NCBI RefSeq assembly: GCF_001544695.2
Contig: NZ_FCOM02000010.1
Span: forward strand, 124,001-188,000
Origin: Caballeronia arvi
Lineage (GTDB): Bacteria > Pseudomonadota > Gammaproteobacteria > Burkholderiales > Burkholderiaceae
Direction: 5' to 3'
Length of the DNA stretch: 64,000 nucleotides
The position numbers and the translations under genes are program-made. Of the stretch, positions 54,723 to 63,335 are shown one piece after another; the first letter of the stretch is position 1, and each line of letters starts with the position of its first letter. Below the pieces are notes generated by a model. That model searched no databases. It saw only the letters and a program-made list of their open reading frames with translations, and was not told the DNA's origin.

Positions 54723-55706
54723 TTACGACGCCCCGAAGCGGAACCCCTTCGCCTGTCCCTTCGTAACGAGCTGAACCGGCGTCTCCATGTACGGCGACAA
54801 ATCCCCTTGCCGCCGTTTTTCCACGAGCGCCTTCACCGCCACGTCCAGACCGAACACCGCCTGCCGCGCACCGAATTGCTCGACGGTCGCAAGCAGGCGT
54901 CCATCGTCTAGCATCGGCTGCACGGCTTCGATATTGTTGTAGCCCGTCACCAGCACGCGGCCCTTCTTCCCCGCGATGCGCGCCGCATCGATCGCGCCCA
55001 TCGCGATGTTGTCGTTCGCGCAGAGCAAGCCGCGCAGCGTCGGATGCGCATAGAGCATCTGCAGCGCGATGGACTTGCCGCTCGCCGACGTCCAGTCGCC
55101 GCTGTCCGAATCGGCGATGCGCACGCCCGCCGCGTTCATCGCCTCCCTGAAACCGAGCGTGCGCTGCTGCGAATTTCGATCGTTGGACGGCCCTTCGATG
55201 ATGCCGACTTCGTCGCCCGCGGCGAGCTTCGACGCGAGATAAGCGCCGACGAGCTTCGCACCGCGCCGGCTGTCCGGCCCGACGAACGGAATCGTGAGGT
55301 TCGCCGCGTCCTGCGCGGCTTCGTCGAAGGGATTGTCGATCGCGATCACGATGATGCCCGCCGCAATCGCTTTCGCGGACACCGGCAGCAGCGCCTTCGA
55401 GTCCACCGGCGCGATGACGATCGCGTTCGTCTTTGCATCGATCAAGGTTTCGACGATGTGGATCTGACCGGCGACGTCGTTGTCCGTGGTCGTGCCGTGC
55501 GTCGTGAGATCGAGTTGCGACGCGTAATGCCGCTGGTAGTTGCGCGCGCCGTCGATCATCGACGCGACGAACGGATCGTTCAGCGACTTCAGCACCAGCG
55601 CGACCGTCGCCTTGTCGGATGCCGCGCGCGTATCGCGCACACGCGCGAAGCCGCACGCGCTCAGGGCGCAGGCGGCAAGCAGGCGTCGGCGGACAAGGCT
55701 CGTCAT
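54723..55706 (-). CDS. Periplasmic sugar-binding protein, RbsB-like, orphan
   Basis: A 327-residue type I periplasmic binding protein (Peripla_BP_4) with an N-terminal signal (LLAACALSACGFA; the LSAC cysteine could make it a lipoprotein). Typical segments are VALVLKSLNDPFVASMIDGA, ANDNIAMGAIDAARIAGKKG and GYNNIEAV. No permease or ATPase gene is adjacent; the nearest is the ROK-linked importer 2.5 kb away with its own binding protein. It could be an alternative receptor for that importer or a chemosensory protein. It converges with the FAH gene. Confidence 0.85.
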   Translation of the reverse strand: MTSLVRRRLLAACALSACGFARVRDTRAASDKATVALVLKSLNDPFVASMIDGARNYQRHYASQLDLTTHGTTTDNDVAGQIHIVETLIDAKTNAIVIAPVDSKALLPVSAKAIAAGIIVIAIDNPFDEAAQDAANLTIPFVGPDSRRGAKLVGAYLASKLAAGDEVGIIEGPSNDRNSQQRTLGFREAMNAAGVRIADSDSGDWTSASGKSIALQMLYAHPTLRGLLCANDNIAMGAIDAARIAGKKGRVLVTGYNNIEAVQPMLDDGRLLATVEQFGARQAVFGLDVAVKALVEKRRQGDLSPYMETPVQLVTKGQAKGFRFGAS

Positions 55707-55719
55707 AAATCTTATTTTC

Positions 55720-55739
55720 GAGACGTTTGAGAACGTCTC
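55720..55739. promoter_or_regulatory. Perfect inverted repeat before the orphan binding protein
   Basis: GAGACGTT-TGAG-AACGTCTC, 8-base arms with a four-base centre, ends 14 bases before the start codon of the binding-protein gene. It may be a repressor site (LacI-like length) or an mRNA hairpin sequestering the ribosome site; the sequence does not decide. Confidence 0.5.
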
Positions 55740-55778
55740 ATTGTAGACGCACGGGCCTAAGGGCCGAATGCAGCCTTC

Positions 55779-56177
55779 TCAGCGCGCCGCCGCTTCCACG
55801 AGCGCGGCCACGCCGCTGACGGGCTTCATCAGATCGGCGTCGAGGCCGTGACGCGCGCGCAGATAGTCCGTTGCGTTATAGGAAAGCCAGGCGCGGCCAT
55901 CGGCGTCTTCCCATGCCAGAACCTTGAGCGGCAAGTCGAGCGCGGCGGTCGGCACGGCCTGCATCAGCGGCGTGCCCGCCTGCGGATTGCCGAACACGAG
56001 CAACTGGCTCGGCGGCATCGTGAGACCGGCGCGCGCGGCGTCGCCACTGAAGTCGACGCGCGCGAACAGCGTCAATCCACGCGCGCGGATCAACGCTTCG
56101 AGCTTGTCGGCGGTCGCGACCGCGCCGTGCGCGCTCGCAATCGTGACGACGCCGTTGTCCGCGGCATCGAGGCTCAT
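55779..56177 (-). CDS. DUF302 family protein
   Basis: A 132-residue single-domain DUF302 protein. TIASAHGAVATADKLEALIR and TLFARVDFSGDAARAG are typical; PPSQLLVFGNPQAGTPLMQA and WEDADGRAWLSYN follow. The role of this family is unknown; it is often near membrane or thiol genes. ATG 56177 overlaps the upstream methionine-sulfoxide reductase stop by four bases, so the two are one operon. Confidence 0.83.
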   Translation of the reverse strand: MSLDAADNGVVTIASAHGAVATADKLEALIRARGLTLFARVDFSGDAARAGLTMPPSQLLVFGNPQAGTPLMQAVPTAALDLPLKVLAWEDADGRAWLSYNATDYLRARHGLDADLMKPVSGVAALVEAAAR

Positions 56178-56671
56178 TGCCTGCTCCACGCCACCGCGAC
56201 GAACGCCGTGCACAGCGCTTCCATGCCGAGCGCGTCTTCATCGTCGAAGCGATTCGGCACGGGGCTATCGACGTCCCATACGCCGATCAGCGTGCCGTCG
56301 TTCGCGACGAGCGGCACGACGATCTCCGAGCGCGACGCCGAATCGCAGGCGATATGGCCGGGAAACGCATCGACATCCGGTACGACCTGCGTGCGCCGGT
56401 CGCGCGCCGCCGTGCCGCACACGCCGCGCCCGATCGCAATGCGCACACACGCCGGCTTGCCCTGAAACGGCCCGACGACGAGCTCGGTTCCATCGAAGAG
56501 ATAAAAGCCCGCCCAGTTCAGATCGGGCAGCGTGTGATAAACGAGCGACGAAAAATTCGCGGCATTGGCGATGAAGTCGGTTTCATCGGCGATAAGCGCG
56601 CGGGTTTGCTGCAGCAAGTCGTCGTACTGCGCGGCCTTGCTGGCGTGCGTGGCTTGGGAGAGCGAGAACAT
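56174..56671 (-). CDS. msrC: Free methionine-(R)-sulfoxide reductase (GAF-domain)
   Basis: A 165-residue GAF-fold enzyme reducing free L-Met-(R)-sulfoxide. The three redox cysteines of the family are present as C75, C85 and C109 (PACVRIAIGRGVCGTA, GHIACDSASRSE), at the same spacing as E. coli C84, C94 and C118. ATG 56671 begins the GAF domain; the longer frame upstream is not protein-like. It acts in oxidative-stress repair. Translationally coupled to DUF302. Confidence 0.9.
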   Translation of the reverse strand: MFSLSQATHASKAAQYDDLLQQTRALIADETDFIANAANFSSLVYHTLPDLNWAGFYLFDGTELVVGPFQGKPACVRIAIGRGVCGTAARDRRTQVVPDVDAFPGHIACDSASRSEIVVPLVANDGTLIGVWDVDSPVPNRFDDEDALGMEALCTAFVAVAWSRQ

Positions 56672-56907
56672 GGCGAGGCGCGGAGGAAGGATCAAAAAGT
56701 GTCGCTGACGATAGCACAACGCTTCTTCACGCGCTTTCGCGGCAAACGCCCGCCGAAAGCGCATCGCAAGGCATCGGCATGCTTCCTGGCAATGCGGAAT
56801 TCCATCGCCTAGTGTGGAAGGCGCAACGTTCACGTCGTCCTCAGCGGACGCCTAAAAACGTGCCTCGGGATTTCCCTGCTTTACTTCGTCGCGTCTTCGG
56901 TCTTAAA

Positions 56908-56924
56908 TAAATCAACTTGATTTA
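56908..56924. promoter_or_regulatory. Palindrome upstream of the ROK gene
   Basis: TAAATCAA-C-TTGATTTA is a perfect 8+1+8 dyad in a very AT-rich patch 43 bases before the ROK start. AT-rich dyads are the usual NagC/XylR-type ROK targets, so autoregulation is likely. It may overlap a promoter, but no clear -35/-10 pair is seen. Confidence 0.55.
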
Positions 56925-56967
56925 ATTAATACACGGCGGCAAGACCGCTTCGAAACGGAGGCAGCGC

Positions 56968-58209
56968 GTGAAATCTCCAAGCGGCAGAGGAAGCAACTCC
57001 GCGAACGTCCGCCGGTACAACGAGCGTGTGCTCCTGCAAGCGCTGCGCCGCGCCGAACCGGCTTCGAAGGCGGAACTCGCGCGTCACGCGAATCTGACGA
57101 GCACGGCGGTCGGCAGCATCGTCGAATCGCTGGAAAATGCGGGCCTGATCGAGTACACCGGACGGCGGCTCGACGGCCAGCGCGGCCAGCCCGCGTCGCT
57201 CATCCGGCTCGATCCGCGCGGCGCGTTCGGCATCGGCGTGCGGCTGGATCGCACGGGCATCGAGACGGTGCTCGTCAATTTCGCCGGCGATGTGCTCGCC
57301 CGCAGCGCCCTCGACGCCGTGCTGCCGCATCCGTCCGAAGTCCTGGAAATCGTGCGGCGCGATATCGAGAGCATGCTCGGCCTGCTTTCCGCGACCGAGC
57401 GCGAACGGCTGACGGGCGTGGGCATCGCGCAGCCCTTCAATCTCGGTTCGTGGCTGCGCGAACTCGGCCTTCCCGCCGAAACCTTCCGCGCCTGGGACGA
57501 AACCGATTTCGCCGGGATGCTCGGCAACGCGCTGTCGCTGCCGGTTTTCAGTGAGAACGACGGCAATGCCGCCGCCACCGCCGAACTCTTCTACGGCCAC
57601 GGCCGCCGCTGCGACGACTTCGTCTATCTCTTTCTCGGCTCGGCGATCGGCGGCGGCATCGCGATCAACGGCGACTGTCTGCGCGGCGCGTCGGGCAACG
57701 CGGGCGATATCGGCGTGATTCCGGTGCCGCCGAGCCGCCTGCCGTCCGCGCCGCAGCCCTCCGGCCCGTGGGACATTCTGCTGTCGCGCGCGTCGCTGAA
57801 CGCGCTCGTGCGCCATCTCAATTACAGCGGCGCGGCAGCAGACAACCGCGTCGATTTGCAGGCGTGCATCGAGCGGCGTCTTCCGGCCGTCGACGAATGG
57901 ATCGACGACTGCATCGAAGCGCTCGCGCCCGCCTTGCGCGCGACGCTCTGCGTGCTCGACGTGCCGATGGTCGTGATCGATTCCGACATCGACGGCGGCC
58001 TGCTCGACAAGCTCGTCAAACGTCTTTCGGCGACGCTCGCCGCCAACGCGCCCGAAGCGCGCGGAACGCCAACGCTCGTGCGCGGCACTTTCGGCCCGGA
58101 TGCGGGCGCGATCGGCGCCGCCACGCTGCCGATGTTCTTCAACTTCTCACCGCGCGCCGTCATCCGTCACGCGGGCCTCAAATCGCAGGAGGTGCACCAT
58201 GCCGCATGA
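56968..58209 (+). CDS. ROK family transcriptional regulator without the zinc cysteines
   Basis: A 413-residue NagC/XylR-type repressor. The N-terminal HTH is at about residues 15-75 ([33 protein letters not shown]), and the sugar-kinase-like ROK domain has [11 protein letters not shown] and [14 protein letters not shown]. The usual CxCGxxGC zinc loop, expected near residue 255, is replaced by [15 protein letters not shown], so it probably does not bind zinc there. It overlaps the ABC ATPase gene by eleven bases and heads the importer operon. Confidence 0.9.
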   Translation: MKSPSGRGSNSANVRRYNERVLLQALRRAEPASKAELARHANLTSTAVGSIVESLENAGLIEYTGRRLDGQRGQPASLIRLDPRGAFGIGVRLDRTGIETVLVNFAGDVLARSALDAVLPHPSEVLEIVRRDIESMLGLLSATERERLTGVGIAQPFNLGSWLRELGLPAETFRAWDETDFAGMLGNALSLPVFSENDGNAAATAELFYGHGRRCDDFVYLFLGSAIGGGIAINGDCLRGASGNAGDIGVIPVPPSRLPSAPQPSGPWDILLSRASLNALVRHLNYSGAAADNRVDLQACIERRLPAVDEWIDDCIEALAPALRATLCVLDVPMVVIDSDIDGGLLDKLVKRLSATLAANAPEARGTPTLVRGTFGPDAGAIGAATLPMFFNFSPRAVIRHAGLKSQEVHHAA

Positions 58210-59737
58210 TGTTTCGACCCGACCGCCATTGCTCGAAATGCGCGGCATCAGCAAAACCTTTCCGGGCGTGCGCGCGCTCAACGACGTGCGCCTTTCGGTC
58301 TATCCCGGCGAAGTGCATTCGCTGATGGGCGAAAACGGCGCGGGCAAGTCCACGCTGATGAAAATCCTGTCGGGCGCGTATCAGGCCGATGCGGGCGGCG
58401 AGATTCTCATCGACGGCAAGATCGTCGCCATCGACGGACCGCTTGCCGCGCGCGCGCTCGGCGTCGCCGTGATCTATCAGGAACTGAGTCTCGCGCCGAA
58501 TCTTTCCGTCGCGGAAAACATTTATGCGGGGCGCGAACTGCGTCGCGGAAGACTGGTCGACCGCTCGGGTATGGAGCGCGGCTGCGAGGATGTGCTCAAG
58601 CGCCTCGGCGCTGCGTTCAAACCGCATACGCTCGTCGGCGATCTGTCGATCGCGGAGCGGCAGCTCGTCGAAATCGCGCGGGCCGTGCACGCGAAGGCGC
58701 GCATCCTCGTGATGGACGAACCGACGACGCCGCTCTCGTCGCGCGAAACCGACCGTCTGTTCGAACTCGTGCGGCAACTGCGCTCGGAAGGCATCGCGAT
58801 CATCTACATCAGTCACCGCATGGCTGAGATCTACGAACTGAGCGACCGCGTATCGGTGCTGCGCGACGGCTCGTATGTCGGCACGCTGATGCGCGATGAA
58901 CTGTCCGCCGAAAGCCTCGTGAAGATGATGGTCGGCCGCGATATCTCCGGCTTCTACAAGAAGGAGCACGCGCCCTACGATCCGGGCAACGTGGTGCTGT
59001 CCGTGCGCGATATCGCCGACAGCAATCGCGTCAAAGGATGCAGCCTCGATCTGCACAAGGGCGAAGTGCTCGGCATCGCGGGACTCGTCGGCGCGGGGCG
59101 CACGGAACTCGCGCGCCTGATCTTCGGCGCTGAAGAAAAGACGCGCGGCGAAGTGTCGATGCACGGCAAGCCGGTCAGGCTGCGCACGCCGCGCGACGCG
59201 ATCGATGCCGGTCTCGTCTATCTGACCGAAGACCGCAAGGGACAAGGCCTCTTCCTCGACATGAGCGTGCGCGACAACATCAACATCACGATCGCCGGCC
59301 GCGACGCGAAAGCGGGCGTGATGGATCTCGCGCGCGGCAACACGCGGGCGAAGGACGCGATCGCCGCGCTCACGATCCGCGTGCCGAACATGCGCGTGAA
59401 TGTCGGCGCGCTGTCGGGCGGCAATCAGCAGAAAGTGCTGCTGTCGCGCCTGCTCGAAACCAAGCCGGAAGTGCTGATCCTCGACGAACCGACGCGCGGC
59501 GTCGATATCGGCGCGAAATCGGAGATTTATCGAATCATCAACGATCTGGCGCGCTCGGGCGTCGGCGTGATCGTCATCTCGAGCGAGCTGCCGGAAGTGA
59601 TCGGCGTGGCGGACCGCGTGCTCGTGATGCGCGAAGGAGAAATCGCGGGCGAACTCGGCGGCCATTCCGGCAAGCCGATTTCACAGGAAGGAATCATCGA
59701 ACTGGCGACGGGCTCGAAGGTCGCGCTGGCGGCTTGA
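58199..59737 (+). CDS. Sugar ABC transporter ATP-binding protein (RbsA/XylG/MglA type)
   Basis: A 512-residue protein with two ATPase domains in tandem. Domain 1 has GENGAGKST (about 42-50), the [13 protein letters not shown] signature region and [12 protein letters not shown]; domain 2 has the degenerate [25 protein letters not shown] and [11 protein letters not shown]. The ribosome site AGGAGGTG lies inside the end of the ROK gene. Substrate specificity lies in the binding protein downstream. Confidence 0.93.
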   Translation: MPHDVSTRPPLLEMRGISKTFPGVRALNDVRLSVYPGEVHSLMGENGAGKSTLMKILSGAYQADAGGEILIDGKIVAIDGPLAARALGVAVIYQELSLAPNLSVAENIYAGRELRRGRLVDRSGMERGCEDVLKRLGAAFKPHTLVGDLSIAERQLVEIARAVHAKARILVMDEPTTPLSSRETDRLFELVRQLRSEGIAIIYISHRMAEIYELSDRVSVLRDGSYVGTLMRDELSAESLVKMMVGRDISGFYKKEHAPYDPGNVVLSVRDIADSNRVKGCSLDLHKGEVLGIAGLVGAGRTELARLIFGAEEKTRGEVSMHGKPVRLRTPRDAIDAGLVYLTEDRKGQGLFLDMSVRDNINITIAGRDAKAGVMDLARGNTRAKDAIAALTIRVPNMRVNVGALSGGNQQKVLLSRLLETKPEVLILDEPTRGVDIGAKSEIYRIINDLARSGVGVIVISSELPEVIGVADRVLVMREGEIAGELGGHSGKPISQEGIIELATGSKVALAA

Positions 59738-59761
59738 CGAAAAGCATATCTGGAGAGAGAC

Positions 59762-60799
59762 ATGGCTAACACGACGAAACACCACGAAACGGGCAGCGCC
59801 CCGGTTGCAAAGGCGGAGAGCACGGCCCAACGTCAGACGCGCATCGAGCACAAGGAACGCATGCAGGTGCTGATGCGCACCGCGGGCATGCTGCCGGTGC
59901 TGATCCTGCTGTGCATCGGCTTCGGCATCGTGACCGACGGCTTTTTCAGCTTCCAGAATCTGTCGATCGTCACGCAGCAGGCATCGATCAATATCGTGCT
60001 GGCAGCGGGCATGACGTTCGTGATTCTGACGGGCGGCATCGATCTTTCGGTCGGCTCGATTCTGTCGGCGGGAGCGGTCGCGGCACTGCTTGCATCGAAT
60101 ATTCCGGGCTGGGGATGGCTCGGCATCCCGGCCGCGCTCGCTGTGGGTCTGGGCTTCGGCGTCATCAACGGCCTCTTGATCGCGCTGTTGAAACTGCCGC
60201 CTTTCATCGTGACGCTCGGCTCGCTCACCGCGGTGCGCGGCATCGCGCGGCTGATTGGACACGACACGACGATCTTCAATCCGCAACTGCCGTTCGCGTT
60301 CATCGGCAACGACACGCTCTTCGGCGTGCCCTGGCTCGTGATCATCGCGCTGCTGGTCGTGCTCGTGTCGTGGTTCATCCTGCGCCGCACGGTGCTCGGC
60401 CTGCGCATCTATTCGGTCGGCGGCAATCCGGAAGCGGCGCGTCTGTCGGGCATCAAGGTGTGGGGCATCGAGCTTTTCGTCTACGCGATTTCCGGTCTGC
60501 TGGCGGGTCTCGGCGCGGTAATGTCGGCGGCGCGTCTCTATGCGGCGAACGGGCTGCAACTCGGCCAGTCCTATGAACTCGACGCCATCGCCGCGGTGAT
60601 TCTCGGCGGCACGAGCTTCGTCGGCGGCGTGGGCTCGATCGTCGGCACGCTGGTCGGCGCGCTCATCATCGCGGTATTGAGCAACGGCCTCGTGCTGCTC
60701 GGCGTATCGGATATCTGGCAGTACATCATCAAGGGCCTCGTGATCATCGGCGCGGTGGCGCTCGATCGTTATCGTCAACGCGGTTCGGCTCGCACGTAA
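59762..60799 (+). CDS. Sugar ABC transporter permease (RbsC type)
   Basis: A 345-residue BPD_transp_2 permease with about ten hydrophobic segments after a polar, basic N-terminal tail of about 40 residues (longer than usual). The hallmark segments are NIVLAAGMTFVILTGGIDLSVGS and SYELDAIAAVILGGTSFVGG (cited in part). It is 24 bases after the ATPase gene and 70 before the binding protein gene. Complete. Confidence 0.93.
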   Translation: MANTTKHHETGSAPVAKAESTAQRQTRIEHKERMQVLMRTAGMLPVLILLCIGFGIVTDGFFSFQNLSIVTQQASINIVLAAGMTFVILTGGIDLSVGSILSAGAVAALLASNIPGWGWLGIPAALAVGLGFGVINGLLIALLKLPPFIVTLGSLTAVRGIARLIGHDTTIFNPQLPFAFIGNDTLFGVPWLVIIALLVVLVSWFILRRTVLGLRIYSVGGNPEAARLSGIKVWGIELFVYAISGLLAGLGAVMSAARLYAANGLQLGQSYELDAIAAVILGGTSFVGGVGSIVGTLVGALIIAVLSNGLVLLGVSDIWQYIIKGLVIIGAVALDRYRQRGSART

Positions 60800-60869
60800 T
60801 CGGCTATTCGGGCGCATTCGGGTCCGCTTGCGCCCGCCCTCAAAAAAAGGACCAACCGGAGACAACAAC

Positions 60870-61817
60870 ATGCGCAAACACAATAAGCTTTTCGCCAGCG
60901 TCGCCCTCGCAATCGGGTTCACGATGTCGCTATCCGCCCACGCCGCCGACAAGCAGTTGAAGTCCATCGGCATCACGGTCGGCTCGCTCGGCAATCCGTA
61001 TTTCGTGACGATCTCGAAGGGCGCGGAAGCGAAGGCCAAGTCGATCAATCCGAACGCGAAGGTCACGGCGGTATCGTCGGATTACGACATGAACAAGCAG
61101 TTCACGCAGATCGACAACTTCATCTCGGCGCACGTCGACATGATCCTCTTGAACGCCGTCGATCCGAAGGCGATCGAGCCGGCGGTGAAGAAGGCGCAGA
61201 AGGCGGGCATCGTCGTGGTGGCGGTGGACGTGGCGGCAGCGGGCGCCGACGCCACCGTGCAGACCAACAACGTGCAGGCCGGCGAAATCTCCTGCGATTT
61301 CCTGGCGAAAAAGCTCAACGGCAAAGGCAACGTGGTGATCGAGAACGGGCCGCAGGTATCGGCGGTCATCGATCGCGTGAACGGCTGCAAGAGCGTGCTC
61401 GCGAAGAATCCCGGCATCAAGGTCCTGTCCGACGATCAGGACGCCAAGGGCTCGCGCGAAGGCGGCATGAACGCGATGCAAGGTTATCTCACGCGTTTCC
61501 CGAAGCTCGACGGCGTGTTCGCGATCAACGATCCGCAAGCGATCGGCACGGACCTCGCGGCGAAGCAACTGCATCGCAACAATATCGTGATTACGTCGGT
61601 GGATGGCGCGCCGGATATCGAGACCGCGCTGAAGAGCGACACGCTGGTGCAGGCGTCCGCGAGTCAAGACCCGTGGGCGATGGCGCAGCAAGCGGTGAGC
61701 GTCGGCTACGACATCATGAACGGCAAGAAGCCGGCCAACGCGGTCATTCTGTTGCCCTCGACGCTCGTCACGCGCGAGAACGTCGGCAGCTACAAGGGCT
61801 GGTCGTCGCCGCGCTGA
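60870..61817 (+). CDS. Sugar ABC transporter periplasmic binding protein (RbsB type)
   Basis: A 315-residue Peripla_BP_4 protein with a signal peptide cleaved after AHA (residue about 25). The start is MRKHNKLFASVALAIGFTMS. Typical parts are GSLGNPYFVTISKGAEAKAK, VFAINDPQAIGTDLAAKQL and PSTLVTRENVGSY. A GGAGACAAC ribosome site precedes ATG 60870. The substrate (ribose-like, inositol or another polyol) cannot be told; the ROK gene suggests an aldose. Confidence 0.93.
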   Translation: MRKHNKLFASVALAIGFTMSLSAHAADKQLKSIGITVGSLGNPYFVTISKGAEAKAKSINPNAKVTAVSSDYDMNKQFTQIDNFISAHVDMILLNAVDPKAIEPAVKKAQKAGIVVVAVDVAAAGADATVQTNNVQAGEISCDFLAKKLNGKGNVVIENGPQVSAVIDRVNGCKSVLAKNPGIKVLSDDQDAKGSREGGMNAMQGYLTRFPKLDGVFAINDPQAIGTDLAAKQLHRNNIVITSVDGAPDIETALKSDTLVQASASQDPWAMAQQAVSVGYDIMNGKKPANAVILLPSTLVTRENVGSYKGWSSPR

Positions 61818-61829
61818 GCATCGTGATCG

Positions 61830-62735
61830 CTATTTGATCGGCAGTACGAGGAGCGCGCTCGGCTTGTCCGGCGCGCTCGACCGGTCGACGACGATGAGCC
61901 GTTTCCTCGCGACATCCACCGCGACGCCGCGCGGCGATTCCAGATCACTAGCAATGACGCTCGGCCGGCCCCGCTTCGAAATGCTGCATACGGCGTGCGC
62001 GCCGCACTTCGTGTAGAGCGTGCCGTCGGGCGACGCGGCCATCAGGTCGGGCGCGTCGATGGTCGCGAAGACATCGCTGGCGGGCACGGGCGCGTTCGCC
62101 GCGCGCGCCGCCTGCAAATCCACTTTGTAGATGCGGTTCGCGGCCTGATCGCTGATATAGAGCATGTCCGCGACCTCCGCGAGTCCGACCGGCTTCTGCA
62201 AACCGGTGACGATATCGCGCTCGATCACCTGCCGCGGGGCCGTTCCGCGCGTGATCACGCTCACGCCGCCCGTCGCAGGCGCGCTGCCTTCCTTCACGAA
62301 CCAGCTCGACAGAAACGTGCCGCCATCGAGCACGAGCAGGCCCAGCCGCCGCCGCGCCGCATTCGTGTCCGACGCGAGCGCGATCTGACCGCTCGGCGCG
62401 ACATCGAACACTGCGCTCGCAGCGCCGAACCCGAAGCGCTCGACGAGCAGGTGTCCGTTCGGCGCGAACGCGATCTGGCTCAAGCCCGTGCGCTCGCCTT
62501 CGGCTGCCGGAATGCGCGCGTACAGCGAAAAATCGCTGTCGCCGATATTCGACGCCATCACGATGCCGTTGGTCTTGTCGTCGGTGACGAACACCGCGCC
62601 GTCCGCATCGCGCACGGCGACACCGTTCGGCGCGCCCGCGAGCGGCGCCTTGCGGGCGCTCGTGCCCGGCGCGAGCGAGCCGCACGCCGCGAGGAACATC
62701 GACATTGCAAATGCCGCCATCAGCCGCCGCTTCAT
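61830..62735 (-). CDS. Beta-propeller lipoprotein, SMP-30/NHL-like
   Basis: A 301-residue lipoprotein: signal with lipobox LAAC (cysteine at about residue 18) and repeated blades of about 40 residues (PNGVAVRDADGAVFVTDD, AFAPNGHLLVER, PVGLAEVADMLYISDQAANRIYKVD, PRGVAVDVARKRLIVVD), typical of a six-bladed propeller related to lactonases. Catalytic metal ligands of gluconolactonases are not evident. GGGAG spacing favours ATG 62735 over 62741. It converges with the importer operon, so a role with sugars is possible but unproven. Confidence 0.72.
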   Translation of the reverse strand: MKRRLMAAFAMSMFLAACGSLAPGTSARKAPLAGAPNGVAVRDADGAVFVTDDKTNGIVMASNIGDSDFSLYARIPAAEGERTGLSQIAFAPNGHLLVERFGFGAASAVFDVAPSGQIALASDTNAARRRLGLLVLDGGTFLSSWFVKEGSAPATGGVSVITRGTAPRQVIERDIVTGLQKPVGLAEVADMLYISDQAANRIYKVDLQAARAANAPVPASDVFATIDAPDLMAASPDGTLYTKCGAHAVCSISKRGRPSVIASDLESPRGVAVDVARKRLIVVDRSSAPDKPSALLVLPIK

Positions 62736-62826
62736 GCGCATCTCCCGTCGATAACGCTACACATCGTAATCCAGGCGCGTATACAACGCGCGCGACCTTC
62801 CTCGCGACGATGCCGACTCGAATAAT

Positions 62827-62871
62827 TTGACGCCCTCTTGAAATCAGCCTATAACCATCCATATGGATGGT
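62827..62871 (+). promoter_or_regulatory. Sigma-70 promoter overlapped by an 18-bp perfect palindrome
   Basis: TTGACG (62827-62832), a 17-bp spacer and TATAAC (62850-62855) form a very good promoter. ACCATCCATATGGATGGT (62854-62871), perfect over all 18 bases, begins within the -10 and covers the probable start of transcription. The next gene, 14 bases downstream, encodes a ribbon-helix-helix protein, so this is almost certainly its autoregulatory operator. A GGGAGG ribosome site follows. Confidence 0.85.
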
Positions 62872-62885
62872 AACGGGAGGGTTAG

Positions 62886-63302
62886 ATGGCAAAAGAGGCA
62901 GTCGATCGATCACGCGGCAGCGAGACCGAAAAAATCACGATCAACCTGGGTCCGGTGGATCTGGGCCAGATCGATCTGCTCGTGGAAGAAGGTTTTTACT
63001 CGAATCGCACGGATCTGATTCGTACGGCGATCCGCAATCAGTTGTCGGTTCACGCGCCGGCCGTCAAGGAAACGGTGACGCGCCGCGAATTCGTCCTGGG
63101 CCTTCAGCACTTTTCGAAACACGACCTCGAAGCGGCGGTCGCGGCCAACCAGCGGCTCAAGATTCAGGTGCTCGGATTGGCCAGCATTGCCACTGACGTC
63201 TCTCCCGAACTCGCGCTGGCAGCGATCGACTCGATTCTGGTTCGAGGCGCGCTCCATGCATCACCGGCGGTCAAGGCTGCGCTCGCGGATCGAATCCGTT
63301 AG
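62886..63302 (+). CDS. Ribbon-helix-helix (CopG-like) transcriptional regulator
   Basis: A 138-residue protein. Residues about 15-53 form the ribbon-helix-helix (EKITINLGPVDLGQIDLLVE, then YSNRTDLIRTAIRNQL), and the C-terminal 80 residues form a second, all-helical region that is unusual for the shortest CopG proteins. It is followed after 33 bases by a PHB-depolymerase-type esterase, an arrangement I recall from Burkholderiaceae, so it probably regulates that gene and itself. Confidence 0.85.
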   Translation: MAKEAVDRSRGSETEKITINLGPVDLGQIDLLVEEGFYSNRTDLIRTAIRNQLSVHAPAVKETVTRREFVLGLQHFSKHDLEAAVAANQRLKIQVLGLASIATDVSPELALAAIDSILVRGALHASPAVKAALADRIR

Positions 63303-63335
63303 CGCCCTGACTCTTTGCCCGACAACGGAACGAAC

